This document shows, piece by piece, positions 11,753-22,258 of a stretch of 64,000 nt of DNA. The stretch's first letter is position 1. The number at the start of each line of letters is the position of its first letter. The stretch comes from Beta vulgaris subsp. vulgaris. Lineage: Eukaryota > Streptophyta > Magnoliopsida > Caryophyllales > Amaranthaceae. The DNA lies in NCBI RefSeq assembly GCF_026745355.1, contig NC_079209.1, positions 21,111,571 to 21,175,570 on the forward strand, read 5' to 3'. The notes beneath the pieces are model-generated. The model was given only the letters and a program-made list of their open reading frames with translations, made no database searches and was not told the DNA's origin. A program made the position numbers and the translations under genes.

Positions 11753-11933
11753 TACTTGTTGACATATAGAGTATAACAAATTAGTAATTTGTGTAAATAT
11801 AATGGGGAACACAGCAAGTTTGTATAAATATAATGGGTTTACAAACAGTTTTCATAAGAATTTATTTATATAATGTACTTCATAACTATATCAAATGATT
11901 AAAAACATTGCATAGTTCTCTTGGTATAGTATA

Positions 11934-12281
11934 TTAGAACAGATGTTCTTTTGGAGTTATACTTCCAAACTCCTTGTGTCTTTTTTTTCCTTTTTTTGAT
12001 GCCTTCTTGTATAAATCGTAGTGTCCTTTATTTCGCTTGTTGTCTCTTCCTTTTGTAACTGCTCTATCTGGATCCAAGACTGTTGATATTGGTGGTGATT
12101 CTTGTGCGTTGTTTTCTTGACTCTCATTAACTTGTAATGCTGCAGCTGCTTCTTGTAATGCTTTCTCATGAGCTTTAGCTTTTTCTGCTGATGTTTTTGC
12201 TTCTTCAATCTTTATTAATTCTTCAACTTTTGAATTTGTTTTCTTGAAACTTTCCTCTATCACTGCTCTAGCTGTTTCCAT
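11934..12281 (-). pseudogene. FAR1-type transposase, C-terminal exon
   Basis: Begins METARAVIEESFKKTNSKVE and carries the Ala/Glu/Lys-rich helix (EKAKAHEKALQEAAAAL). Then comes LDPDRAVTKGR followed by Lys-rich sequence, the 'DP-x-x-x-x-KGR' block found near the C-terminus of FAR1/FRS proteins. Stop at 11934-11936. The zinc-finger Cys residues that often follow this block are absent. Confidence 0.65.
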
Positions 12282-12341
12282 TCTATGGCTCTTTAATATG
12301 AGGTTGTAGTACCTTATGGAATTAATGTGTTAGTATATAGA

Positions 12342-12717
12342 CAAACATATAGTGTATTTCTATGTGATGTAGTGTGTTTTAAGATCATATAGTGTATTTG
12401 TGTGTGATATATAGAGTAGATTTCTATGTGATATAATGTGTTTACAAATCATATAGTGTATTTTTGTGTATGTTAAAATGATATAGTGTATGTTAAAATG
12501 ATATAGTGTATGTTAAAATGATATAGTGTATGTTAATATGATATAGTGTATGTTAAAATGATATAGTGTATATTGATATGATATAGTGTATGTTAAAATG
12601 ATATAGTTTATATTGATATGATATAGTGTATGTTAAAATGATATATTGTATGTTAAAATGATATAGTGTATGTTAAAATGATATAGTGTATGTTAAAATG
12701 ATATAGTGTATAGCGTG
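12342..12717 (+). repeat. ATGATATAGTGT minisatellite, block 3
   Basis: Long near-perfect run of 20-bp units ATGTTAAAATGATATAGTGT from about 12470, within the intron between the SWIM exon and the last exon of the transposase. It is still written on the + strand although the host gene is on -. Confidence 0.97.
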
Positions 12718-13055
12718 TTTACATACCTCCTTATCATGTGCAGCCTCCATGGTGTGAAGCTGTTTATTTCTCCTTTTTCTCTCTTTTCATTATTAAATTT
12801 CTCCCAAACTTCTTTTTTTGCAAATCTTGTCCACCTTGATGATATGTATTTCTCTAGAATTTTTTGGACAGAATGTAAGTGTAGAACTCTTATGGCATGA
12901 TAGCACAACCAACCTGATTCATGAAAATTTTTGCATCCACACTCAATTGTCTTCTCTCGGTAATTGAATGAGACTTGTTGATCAATGCCATTGAGGAAAA
13001 CTCTGTATGTCAGGATGTTCCCTTGTGTACCAACTAATTCAGTTGCACTTGTCAT
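12693..13055 (-). pseudogene. FAR1-type transposase, SWIM zinc-finger exon
   Basis: Contains a complete SWIM pattern, ECGCKNFHESGWLCYHAIRV (CxC...CxH), then EKYISSRWTRFAKKE, matching the 'YIL-RWTK-A' block that follows SWIM in FAR1/FRS proteins. This exon is itself undamaged. Upstream of it plastid-like DNA (13066-13480) separates it from the preceding exon. Confidence 0.85.
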
Positions 13056-13065
13056 TGCATGTCAT

Positions 13066-13480
13066 AGAAAAAAAGAGCTTCGAGCCAATAACGACTAAGA
13101 GGGTTGGCTCAAGAACAAATTTCATTAAGAGCTCCGTTGTAGAATTCAGACCTAACCATTAATCAAGAAGCGATGGGAACGATGGAACCCGTGAATACAT
13201 AAGATTCAATTCAAAATGAATCCTGATGATTCAGCGGAAAGGATGGCGGAACGAACCAGAGACCAATTCATATATTCTGAAAAATGAGAAGCTAACTCTA
13301 CAGCTGAAATAGATATTGAAAGAGTAAATATTCGCCCGCGAGAATTCCTTTTTTTCTTTTTATTGAATTCGTCATATTTTAGCAATCCAATATGAAAAAA
13401 AAATTCTTATAATAAAGAAAATGAAAAATAAAGAAATAATATCGAAAAAAAAAACAAAAATATACAAGACAAAAAAGAAC
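13066..13480. other. Plastid DNA insertion (NUPT)
   Basis: The stretch with GAGGGTTGGCTCAAGAAC, AGCGATGGGAACGATGGAAC, GATGGCGGAACGAACC and AAATATTCGCCCGCGAGAA has a composition unlike its surroundings. I recognise it as chloroplast non-coding sequence of the group II intron kind. I cannot name the exact plastid locus from memory. It sits inside the transposase coding region between the YTHTLFRDF end (13480) and the SWIM exon. Confidence 0.65.
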
Positions 13481-14332
13481 TAGAAATCTCTGAAAAGAGT
13501 ATGTGTGTACTGTGAAGCAGCATGTTTTAATAGTGGACTCATGCAGAGATCTGATTTTGGTATTCCCTTTGTACAGTCAAAATCATCCCTTTCAACCTGT
13601 CTTCTCCACCTTATTACTGTCTGTTGGAATATTGAAAAGAAGTTAGTTAAGCTAGTGGTTTTGCTTGCCTTAAACCCAATAGCATGGTTTGCGCTGTCAC
13701 TTCTCTGTGAGGATAGTATTCCGGCAGAGAAGAAGTCTTTGTTAAATGATGTACACCATTTTTCTTTCAAAACTATACAATCTCTTGAACCAACGATCAT
13801 CTTCTAGTTTGTATTTTTTTGTCATTGTGCTCCAAGTTTGTTCGAATTCTATTGTTGTAATGCAACCACTCAGACACTTGTGAAAAATGTTCTTGAATTC
13901 TTTATCTGCTTTCATCATCAAATTGTTGATTTGCATTTTGACTCAAATGCCATAAACATAGCCTGTGTCTTGGATTGGGAAAGCCTGTCAATGAGTTCAT
14001 TTAGTTAGTTTTTCAAGTAATATATATTGCTCTTTAAATAGTACATAACAGAAGTTGTGCAAATGTCACATAAACATGAGTACCTTTTTTATTGCTCCTG
14101 CAATTGCAGCATCTTGGTTGCTGAATATAGTTATTGGACATTTACCTTTCATTGACTTCTTGAATGTTTCAAAAACCCATTCAAATGATGGTATTGTTTC
14201 ATCTGTAAGAAATGCACATGCAAACATTGTGTTTTTCCAATGGTTATTAATTCCTACAAATGGAGCACAAATAAGATTATACTTGTTTGTCCTATATGGA
14301 GTATCAAAAACCATAACATCTCCAAAGATTGT
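13480..14332 (-). pseudogene. FAR1-type MULE transposase domain, downstream half
   Basis: From the LTR junction: FGDVMVFDTPYRTNKYNLIC (with the first catalytic Asp region), ETIPSFEWVFETFKKSMKGK, and PITIFSNQDAAIAGAIKKV, where the usual TDQ-D is SNQD. A further part (about 13936-13742) has EDDRWFKRLY. Then comes FSAGILSSQRSDSANHAIG, the 'F-x-G-M-x-(S/T)-T-Q-R-S-E-S-x-N' block of FAR1 proteins. Introns or frame changes near 13937-14065 and 13742-13800 break the frame. This half ends exactly at the duplication ATTGT of the inserted LTR. Confidence 0.85.
14328..14332. repeat. Target-site duplication ATTGT (left)
   Basis: The same five bases occur at 18116-18120 at the other side of the 14333-18115 element; the transposase frame resumes across them. 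Confidence 0.93.
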
Positions 14333-17300
14333 TGTAACAGCCCGAATTCTCCTGACCAACTTACAGAGGATTAAGCACAGCGAAAGAGACTCTAGTCGAG
14401 ATAACCCGAACTATTACCATCACACTCACCGAACTACATCGGAGAGTGTGGAATTAAATTCCCAACTCTATTCAAATTAATTAACTATTGCAACTACGCT
14501 CTGATTCTCAGAATTCTATTCCCATAAATTTCTACAGAAATCCGGCAAAGTTTCCTTTGAAAATAGGACAACGCTAAAGCGAGAAATAAAATGAACCTGT
14601 TACAATTTCAATAAATAAAACATTTTCAAATCCCAAAGCTCATCAACCTCAACGCTTTCGCGGAGCAACAATCAACAGAGAATCAGGAGCACTAACGATT
14701 CTTAAATATAAACAATTAAAACAAAAGTTTGATAACTAACTATTACAAGTTAAGCGTCCTCACTTTGGTAACAACTATGATACTACACCGTCTCGTATCA
14801 GCTTCAACTCGAAAAAGATTTAACCCACGGCTTCAACCTAAAACATTTAAGAAAACTGCCACCCACCAAGTGACAGGCCACAGAAATGACAAAACAACTT
14901 ACACACATCAGCAAAGCTGAGTACTAAACCCGTAAATAAGATTAACACATGCTTTGGTGGCTTTTACTTGAAAACGACTCTCGCGCAATCAACATAAGTT
15001 CAACAATTATACCAATCATAGCATGCTTAGCAGCAATATTCTTGTTGAACATACATATTACATTCCAATTCCACATTAGTATCACTTACCAAGGTATGCC
15101 TCCTTATCAGGAAACCACTATCTATATTCATGTTCATATACTAAATAACATTCATTACTTACCTGATATGATTCCTTATCGGGAATCCATTATCGATATA
15201 ACTTTCATACTTTGCGATGACATTCTTTTCAACCAGGGGGAAAGAGAACGCGGCTGAGGAGACAAAGCTTACACTCCAACAGTGGGGGTCGCCCCCCAAC
15301 CATTCACTTTACTTTTGGCCAATAACCGCGACTAGTCCGGAGTACATTTTTCCGTTGATTTCATCAGCCATCCACAGGTTTCACATTACCTGATATAACG
15401 CCCGATTATCGCCCCACAGAGCAATGGGCAGGTTGCCCTGTGGGGCCCCCAAGGTTCACAGTCCATGGTGCACTGTTCATGTCACCTCATCCATCGACTC
15501 AGACGAGGCTACTTTCCCCTTTCAAATTTCTCTCGATTATCGTTCATAACTCAATCCGATCATTCATATAACTCATCCAATAATTTAGTAGTCCTTAATA
15601 ATGATCTTTGAATAACGAACCAAACCAAGTGATTTCCCTCGTAGATAACCATAATCATTTAACATATAACTCTTATAAATACGTATTCCAAATTGATACA
15701 TTTATGCTTCTCAATTCCAAATCCAATCATTAAGCTTGTGAGCCACAACTGGTAGTAAGTAATCATGTCGATAAAACATCCACAACAATATCACTAAGTC
15801 TCTCAGTTAGAATTAACTAACGAGAGTTATCAAGCCAATTCCACACAACACCTGCCTTTGCATATAGATAGTTCATATTACTTCTCTTTTCATACTTATC
15901 AATCTATATTCATCTAGATAATAATACTAGTTATCAAGTCCCCTCAATAATCACAATATAGAGGTCTCTCTCTTAGAATTAACTAAGGAGAGTTAACTTA
16001 AAACACACAACTCAAGCTTCATCGATCACAAGTTGATTATAAGTAACTAAATATGATCCAAGTTATACCATTAACTAAATTCCTATTAACATAATCAGTA
16101 ATAAAACCGAGTATAGACCATACTCATGGTCATATAGAGCGAGTTTATCTCATTAAAACAATTCCATAATCTAAGTGGGACTTCTTCAAAGTAATCCACA
16201 ACCTATATTGATTTACGTAGTTAAACACACGCACTAATTTACTTTAGTGAATCACTAGTCAAAAAGTCTGACTTTATTATCTTATTTCATTTATGGTTAT
16301 CAAACTAAAATACTTTATTAACCACATCTTCACTAATCTAATCCACACCCAGGTGAACTAACTTCCATACTCTTTATATTATTACTAAGGGAGAGTTGAT
16401 TCTCTTTCTAACTTCATGTGAGTAAACTAATTAAATTAATTCATTCTTAAGGTATGCTCAAGTAATTATTCTTCAAACACCCTTGAACAATTCTCATCAC
16501 ATACTCTATCATTTTAGAAGCTAATTCTTTTAATTCATTATTACATCTTAGCGTAAGCTTTCATAAAATTAGACATCTTCTTAGAGCCTTCCTAAACCAA
16601 TAGTATTAGAAAAACCATTCTAGATATAAATAAAACATCACGTTTCAACTCCATAATCCAAACCCATCATTTCACCGCAATTATGTTAATGAATAACAAT
16701 AACCATCACTCAATAAAACTCATTTCAAGAATTAATCCAATTCACTTTCTTAGTATAAACCATTTCAATAATCTAAATGACAATTCTAATTAAGAACATT
16801 AATCCAATTGTATAACTTACTATGAATATAACTAGAACAAGGCTTCTCATCAATCAAACTAACCCAACACATTTTACTAAACTAATTTAGGAACTTATAA
16901 TCACAAATAATTTCCAAAACTAACAATACTCCAATTTAATTTATCACTTGATTAAGAAACATTTCCAAACTAAGTTTACCAACAATGACTAACAATTCAA
17001 TAATACAACACTTATGAAATCACCAACACAAACACAATCGATTGAAAATAAGAATTCACACCCAACCCCAATTTCCTCAAGGATTAACACTAACCCATTC
17101 TTTCAGATTAATTCAAGTAATACTAAAATTAGCATAGTTATAATACTTACAATAACTCAAGAAATCAAATTCAAACATCCACAATTAATACCCCAAATTT
17201 CAGAATTCAGAATCTCAATGATAACTTCTAACATATGGAGAATAGTAAGAGAAGAAGAAGAAGAAGGTATAATACCACTAAATCATGGCCACATCGAGAG

Positions 17301-18115
17301 GCAAGCAAGGAAGGGGAAAGAACACGCTAATCCGGCGAGCTACAATTCGCGGAGCCAAAGCAACGGCGGCACCACCGCCACAGCACAACAGCGACGACAG
17401 TTAACAACGGTAGCAGCAACAACGACACAAGAACAGAGGAGTGAGAACAGGGCACAGGAGACTACGACAATGGCAACCGCAACACCACCATCAATAGTAA
17501 CCACCGAAACAACAAAAAAACAACAACACAACAGCAGCACCAGCGACGCGGGTGACGCGATAGCAGCGTCGAGCAGGGACGAACAGGGAAGGGAATCTAA
17601 CTGCGAGGAGAAGGAAAGAGAAGGGTTTGCTGCAATGTTCGTCAAGCTCCGGTGAGCTTAGGGACGCCGGTGAGGCGCGCAAGTGAGCGAGCGAGGGTGA
17701 GAGGGGGTCGGGGTTTCACCGAGAGGAGAGAGAGAGTGGGGGTTTTTGATTGGGGTTTCTCGGGTTTCTTTGGGGGTTTGGGGATTTCTCTTTTGAGTTT
17801 TTGATGAGGATGAATAAGTCACGAGATAATGGGGAAAATAATTGTAGAATTTGGTTTTGTTCATGAACCGACATAAGGTATAATAGGGAACTGACTTTTG
17901 TTTCCTATTTGGGCCAAATACCGCTCAACTAATTGCACGAACCCAAAATATAAAATAATAATAATAATCTCATACAATTAAATAAATAAATACATAACCA
18001 ACACGTCAATATAATTCAACTCTAACTCAAATAAAATAAGAGTATTCGAAACATAATTAACTCAATAATTATAATTAGCTTTTAGATAAGCGCTCTTAGA
18101 AACAAGGCTATTACA
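14333..18115. mobile_element. Solo LTR, 3783 bp, with 5-bp target duplications
   Basis: Begins TGTAACAGCC and ends GGCTATTACA, so the ends are near-perfect inverted repeats bounded by TG...CA. It is flanked by ATTGT on both sides. No second copy of either end was seen inside, and no gag/pol, so a solo LTR is the best reading. Such long LTRs starting TGTAAC(A/G)(C/G)CC are usual in Del/Tekay chromovirus Gypsy elements; lineage is inference. A GC-rich part (17280-17780) can be read as open frames on both strands (17014-17655 +; 17340-17682 -). It resembles the transcribed leader region of such LTRs, not a gene. Confidence 0.88.
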
Positions 18116-18120
18116 ATTGT
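18116..18120. repeat. Target-site duplication ATTGT (right)
   Basis: Pairs with 14328-14332. Confidence 0.93.
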
Positions 18121-18864
18121 ATAGTCCTCAAGCATTATAGAGTCTCTCCAAAACAAGCAGCAAACCTTTCCTTCATCATTCAATCTTACTCTAAAGAAGA
18201 AGTTACTATCTGTTTGCATCTGCTCATAAAGGTTATCAACAATATTTTGTGAATCCTTTCCCTTAATTGGTTTTATTTTGAGTTTATAACAGCAGTTGAA
18301 GTGGTCCTTCAATGACGCAATACATCTTCACCACCTGCTTTTGTACTCATATATTTGAATGAATCTATCGGCCTCAGTCCACACTCTTGCATAGCTTGTA
18401 TGGTTTGTTTCTTTGGATCACTCATCTGACGCTCAGATCTATGAAGGTAATTTAGTGGTTCTCTAGTAAGTGGATGATTGTGTTTTATAACATGCTGCAC
18501 AATTTCATAATGTCCTTCAAGGTTCATCCTTGCTCTAATCAGCGCAGGACATTCAGTTCTTGTGATCATAACTCTTCTTGTCCTTTGTTTCTTTGAATTG
18601 TTGTCTTGTATTATTATATCTTTATTATTCTCTCCCTGTTTTTCTTTGATTTTGGTATTTTTTTCCCTTGAGCAGAGCAGACATAGTACTTTTGATGCAC
18701 AACTCATGTCCCTTCTTTTTTTCTGTTTTTGGATTTTCTAACACTGACCCCTACTATAGTAGCATGCTGACAATATAGCTCATGTATATCATCCAATGTT
18801 GATCTTACTTGACCAAGTAAAACTCCTCCAATTTCATGTTCATTCCGTGATTGTTCAGTTGAAC
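18116..18864 (-). pseudogene. FAR1-type transposase, DNA-binding domain exon
   Basis: Acceptor TTATAACAG just upstream (18865-18866) and phase 1 match the exon ending at 21894. It reads GGVLLGQVRSTLDDIHELYC...VGVSVRKSKN, the start of a FAR1 domain, then QKYYVCSAQGK. After a frame change it reads ECPALIRARMNLEGHYEIVQ, HNHPLTREPLNYLHRSERQM and STKAGGED, the His-rich end of the FAR1 domain. Next come FFFRVRLNDEGKVCCLFWRD and LEDYTI, the start of the MULE domain, cut by the solo LTR. In-frame stop at 18704-18706. Confidence 0.85.
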
Positions 18865-18900
18865 CTGTTATAAAAGAATGAAGATATTTTTGTCACTTTT

Positions 18901-19880
18901 ATTATAGTGTATATATATATGATATAGTGTATCAATTTATGATATAGTGTATCTGTTTGTGATATAGTGTATTTGTGAATTTTAGTCCATTTTTGAGTTC
19001 TATAATACGCAATATTGTGTGTGGTATAGTGTATCTATATATGATATAGTGTATTTATATATGATATAGTATTTTTTGATGATATAGTGTATTTTGTGAT
19101 GATATAGTGTGTGTTAAAATGATATAGTGTATGTCAAAATGATATAGTGTGTGTTAAAATGATATAGTGTGTGTTAAAATGATATAGTGTATGTATATAT
19201 TATATAGTGTATTTATTGATATAGTGTATGTTAAATGATATAGTGTATTTTGTGATGAAAGAGTGTATGTTAAAATGATATAGTGTGTGCTAAAATGATA
19301 TAGCATAAGTTAAAATGATATAGTGTGTGTTAAAATGATATAGTGTGTGTTAAAATGATATAGTGTATGTATATATTATATAGTGTATTTATTGATATAG
19401 TGTATGTTAAATGATATAGTGTATTTTGTGATGATATAGTGTATGTTAAAATGATATAATGTGTGTTAAAATGATATAGTGTAAGTTAAAATGATATAGT
19501 GTATATTGATATGATATAGTGTATGTATATATTATATAGTGTATTTATTGATATAGTGTATGTTAAATGATATAGTGTATTTTGTGATGATATAGTGTAT
19601 GTTAAAATGATATAGTGTGTGTTAAAATGATATAGTGTATGTTAAAATGATATAGTGTATATGGATATGATATTGTGTATGTATATATTATTAACTGTAT
19701 TTATGATATAGTGTACCCATGTATTAATATAGTGTATGAACGTTACAGTGTATCTGATATAGCATAATAATCTGTAGTGTATGTCTATGTGATATAGTGT
19801 ATTTATAGATTATATAGTGTATTTATGTATGATATAGTGTATATGAGTTAAGCATATATAAAGGACGTAACCTTTTATGT
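18901..19880 (+). repeat. ATGATATAGTGT minisatellite, block 4
   Basis: The largest block, in the ~3 kb intron between 18865 and 21893. A higher-order unit of about 150-170 bp (with GTATGTATATATTATATAGTGT-like variants broken by TTATTGATATAG) recurs about three times between 19100 and 19680. Confidence 0.95.
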
Positions 19881-20518
19881 ATGATAGTGTATGTGACTTA
19901 ACATTTGGTATTTTTCAACTTTACGGACGTAACCTTTTATTACTATGGCCATAATTAAATAAAACTAACCCAAGTATAGTTAAGCCATGGTTTAATGATA
20001 TAAAGTAATAATTACTTGTATTGCGTAGCGCGCATAATCTTGTGATGATCTTCATAACTGCAGTCATTTCACTTAAAAAGAATGGCGCCCTTTCATTTCT
20101 TGTCAGTTATTCCAAAAAGAAATCCACCATACAAAGCAAGGCGATTTTGAAACGATTTTAAAGCGATTTTGAAGCGATTTTGGCACTCATTTTGTTAATT
20201 TAGCAAGATACATTCATAATTTCCTTATTTTTTTGTTTATGATAGATTTTATGAGATCTTTTTTTTTTGGTTATCATAGGGTTTAAGTTTTTGTGATGAT
20301 TAGTTGAATTTTTTTTAGCGAATTGTTATTAGTTTTTAGTAAACAAGTTGATAATAAGTGTATCGTGTTTAATGATTAAATATCATTTACATTTGATGTG
20401 AATTGATGAAGTGAAACTCAACAAGTTAAATTAAAATAGGGGGTAAAACAGGGGGTAGTGTAGTGGTGGTTTGAAATTGGTTTTATGCTGATTTTTGGTG
20501 TTTTTTCGAAGGAAAAAT

Positions 20519-20950
20519 ATGGCTTCACTTGATCAACTTCACCCAGTCCTCTCTATGGATGAGATTCCTCATTTCCATGTTTTCCCTCGACTTTGTGACC
20601 CAAAGGATAGAGAGTGTGTGGAAAGTGTGTGCAGGGAGTGGAGGAGGATTGCACGCTATGGTTTAGAAGATGCCCACCAACTGTTGGGTATGGAAGAGAT
20701 TATGTCCTTTCATGTGTTCTCTAAAGTTAGCGGTTGGAATTCAACAATTGTGAAGAATGTTGGTAAAAAATGGAGGAGGATGTGGATTGTAAGGGAATCA
20801 GCTCATTGGACGCCCAACCAGGACAACACCTCCATGAAGATGTGGGCTCTGAAGTCCATAATTGAAGGTGATGGGGTTGATTTCTGGGCTCACATTAGTG
20901 TTGAGTGGTGGGCTTACTGTGATGGGTTCCCAATTTTGTTTGCTGAATAA
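20519..20950 (+). CDS. Small F-box-like protein gene inside the MULE intron
   Basis: Intact single-exon frame of 143 aa (ATG 20519, stop TAA 20948-20950, followed directly by another TAA). It begins MASLDQLHPVLSMDEIPHFH and carries two copies of an F-box-like half domain. Copy 1 is MDEIPHFHVFPRLCDPKDRE...VCREWRRIA (residues ~14-47). Copy 2 is MEEIMSFHVFSKVSGWN...VGKKWRRM (~58-87). The tail is Trp-rich (SMKMWALKSIIE, DFWAHISVEWWAYCDG). F-box proteins normally tether substrates to SCF ubiquitin ligases. The usual LxxLP start is weak here, so the call is by resemblance only. It lies opposite to the transposase, between minisatellite blocks 4 and 5. Base use is clearly less AT-rich than around it, suggesting a captured host fragment. 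Confidence 0.6.
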   Translation: MASLDQLHPVLSMDEIPHFHVFPRLCDPKDRECVESVCREWRRIARYGLEDAHQLLGMEEIMSFHVFSKVSGWNSTIVKNVGKKWRRMWIVRESAHWTPNQDNTSMKMWALKSIIEGDGVDFWAHISVEWWAYCDGFPILFAE

Positions 20951-21227
20951 TAAATCTTTGATGAGGGTTAGTTAGGGGCTTAGGGCTAGGGGTTTTACAG
21001 TTTTTTTTTGGTTGGCACTGTAAGTAAAGAGCCCTATTGATCTAAAAAATTCCTTTTTGATGATCAAGAATGTTTTAAACTATGCTTATTTGTCACTGAA
21101 TAATGACATTGTGATGTCATATCAGTGATAAATCTTTTGTAATTAATTGATGAATGCTATATATATATGTATCATATATGAAGTTGGTTAATTTTTATTT
21201 CTGTTATGTATATATGAATAATTGTGT

Positions 21228-21880
21228 TCTATTTGATATAGTGTATTTTGTGATGAAATAGTGTGTGTTAAAATGATATAGTGTATGTTAAAATGATATA
21301 GTGTGTGTTAAAATGATATAGTATATGTATATATTATATAGTGTATTTTGTGATGATATAGTGTATGTTAAAATGATATAGTGTGTGTTAAAATGATATA
21401 GTGTATGTTAAATGATATAGTGTGTGTTAAAAAGATATAGTGTATGTTAAAATTATATAGTGTATATTGATATGATACAGTATACCTATGTATCATTTAG
21501 TGTGTGTTAAAATGATATAGTGTGTGTTAAAATGATATAGTGTATGTATATATTATTTAGTATATTTATTGATATAGTGTATGTCAAATGATAGTGTATT
21601 TTGTGATGATATAGTGTATGTTTTTGTAATGCGTTTAAGTAAATATTTTCTATATCTCCTATTATGTTCCTATAGGATATAGTGTACCTAGTTATGATAT
21701 AGTGTACCTCTATATGATATGGTGTATCTATGTTTGATATAGTGTATGTTTCTGTAATGCATTTAAGTAAATATTTTCTATATTTCCTATTGTGTTCCTA
21801 TAGGATATAGTGTATCTAGTTATGATATAGTGTAGCTCTGTGTACTTATGTATCATATAGTGTATCTATTTTTGATATAG
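21228..21880 (+). repeat. ATGATATAGTGT minisatellite, block 5
   Basis: Same core and orientation. Includes a second-order duplication of about 110 bp (TGTTTCTGTAATGCATTTAA and its near copy, near 21619 and 21747). Confidence 0.95.
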
Positions 21881-21893
21881 TGTAACTATTTAC

Positions 21894-21995
21894 CTAGAAT
21901 GACAGCTGAATTAGATTCATCACTTGAGACAAATGAAATAGCATATTGCTTGCCAAATTGATTTTCTATCTCATTATGAAACAGAACCACATTAT
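21894..21995 (-). pseudogene. FAR1-type transposase, exon 2
   Basis: A 102-bp exon with acceptor TTATGTAG and donor CTAG|GTAAAT. It reads NVVLFHNEIENQFGKQYAIS in phase with the exons on both sides. Confidence 0.7.
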
Positions 21996-22065
21996 CTACA
22001 TAAAATTATAGTGTTAGTCTTTTGCTTAATGAAACAAATGAAATTATTGACTTTGATGTTGTTAC

Positions 22066-22258
22066 CTTCAACACTTGGTGTATTATTGAGATATATTATC
22101 AGTGAATCTTGATGCTCATTTTGGATTGAATTGTGATGATGTTCGTCGTCGAGTGCTTCAATGTTGTTCGTCGTCGTCGAGTAATTTAGGTTGTCTATAT
22201 TATATGGTAAAATACTCTGATTCAGATCTATTTGATCAATTACGCCCGAATTTTCCAT
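22066..22258 (-). pseudogene. FAR1-type transposase, first exon
   Basis: ATG at 22258-22256 begins MENSGVIDQIDLNQSILPYN, an Asn/Asp/His-rich acidic N-terminus (EALDDEHHHNSIQNEHQD). Donor GAAG|GTAACA at 22065. Phase agrees with exon 2. Confidence 0.65.

Larger units (their letters stand above)
11934..22258 (-). pseudogene. FAR1-type MULE transposase, multi-exon, disrupted (whole gene span)
   Basis: Minus-strand exons in order: 22258-22066, 21995-21894, 18864-18116, then (after the solo LTR and its duplication) 14332-13480, 13055-12693 and 12281-11934. The first three exons have consensus splice sites and matching phases (all phase 1). Together they give an acidic N-terminus, FAR1 zinc/DNA-binding domain, MULE transposase domain, SWIM finger and basic C-terminus, the layout of FAR1-RELATED SEQUENCE proteins and Mutator-like transposases. 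The domestication alternative (a host FRS gene) is unlikely given the nearby Ulp1 ORF, minisatellites and damage: an in-frame stop at 18704-18706, a frame change near 18655, a 3.8 kb LTR insert and a plastid DNA insert. Confidence 0.85.

Noticed and set aside
17014..17682. 213-aa + ORF and overlapping - ORFs
   Set aside because: Inside the solo LTR in a GC-rich leader-like part; low complexity, no domain, open on both strands.
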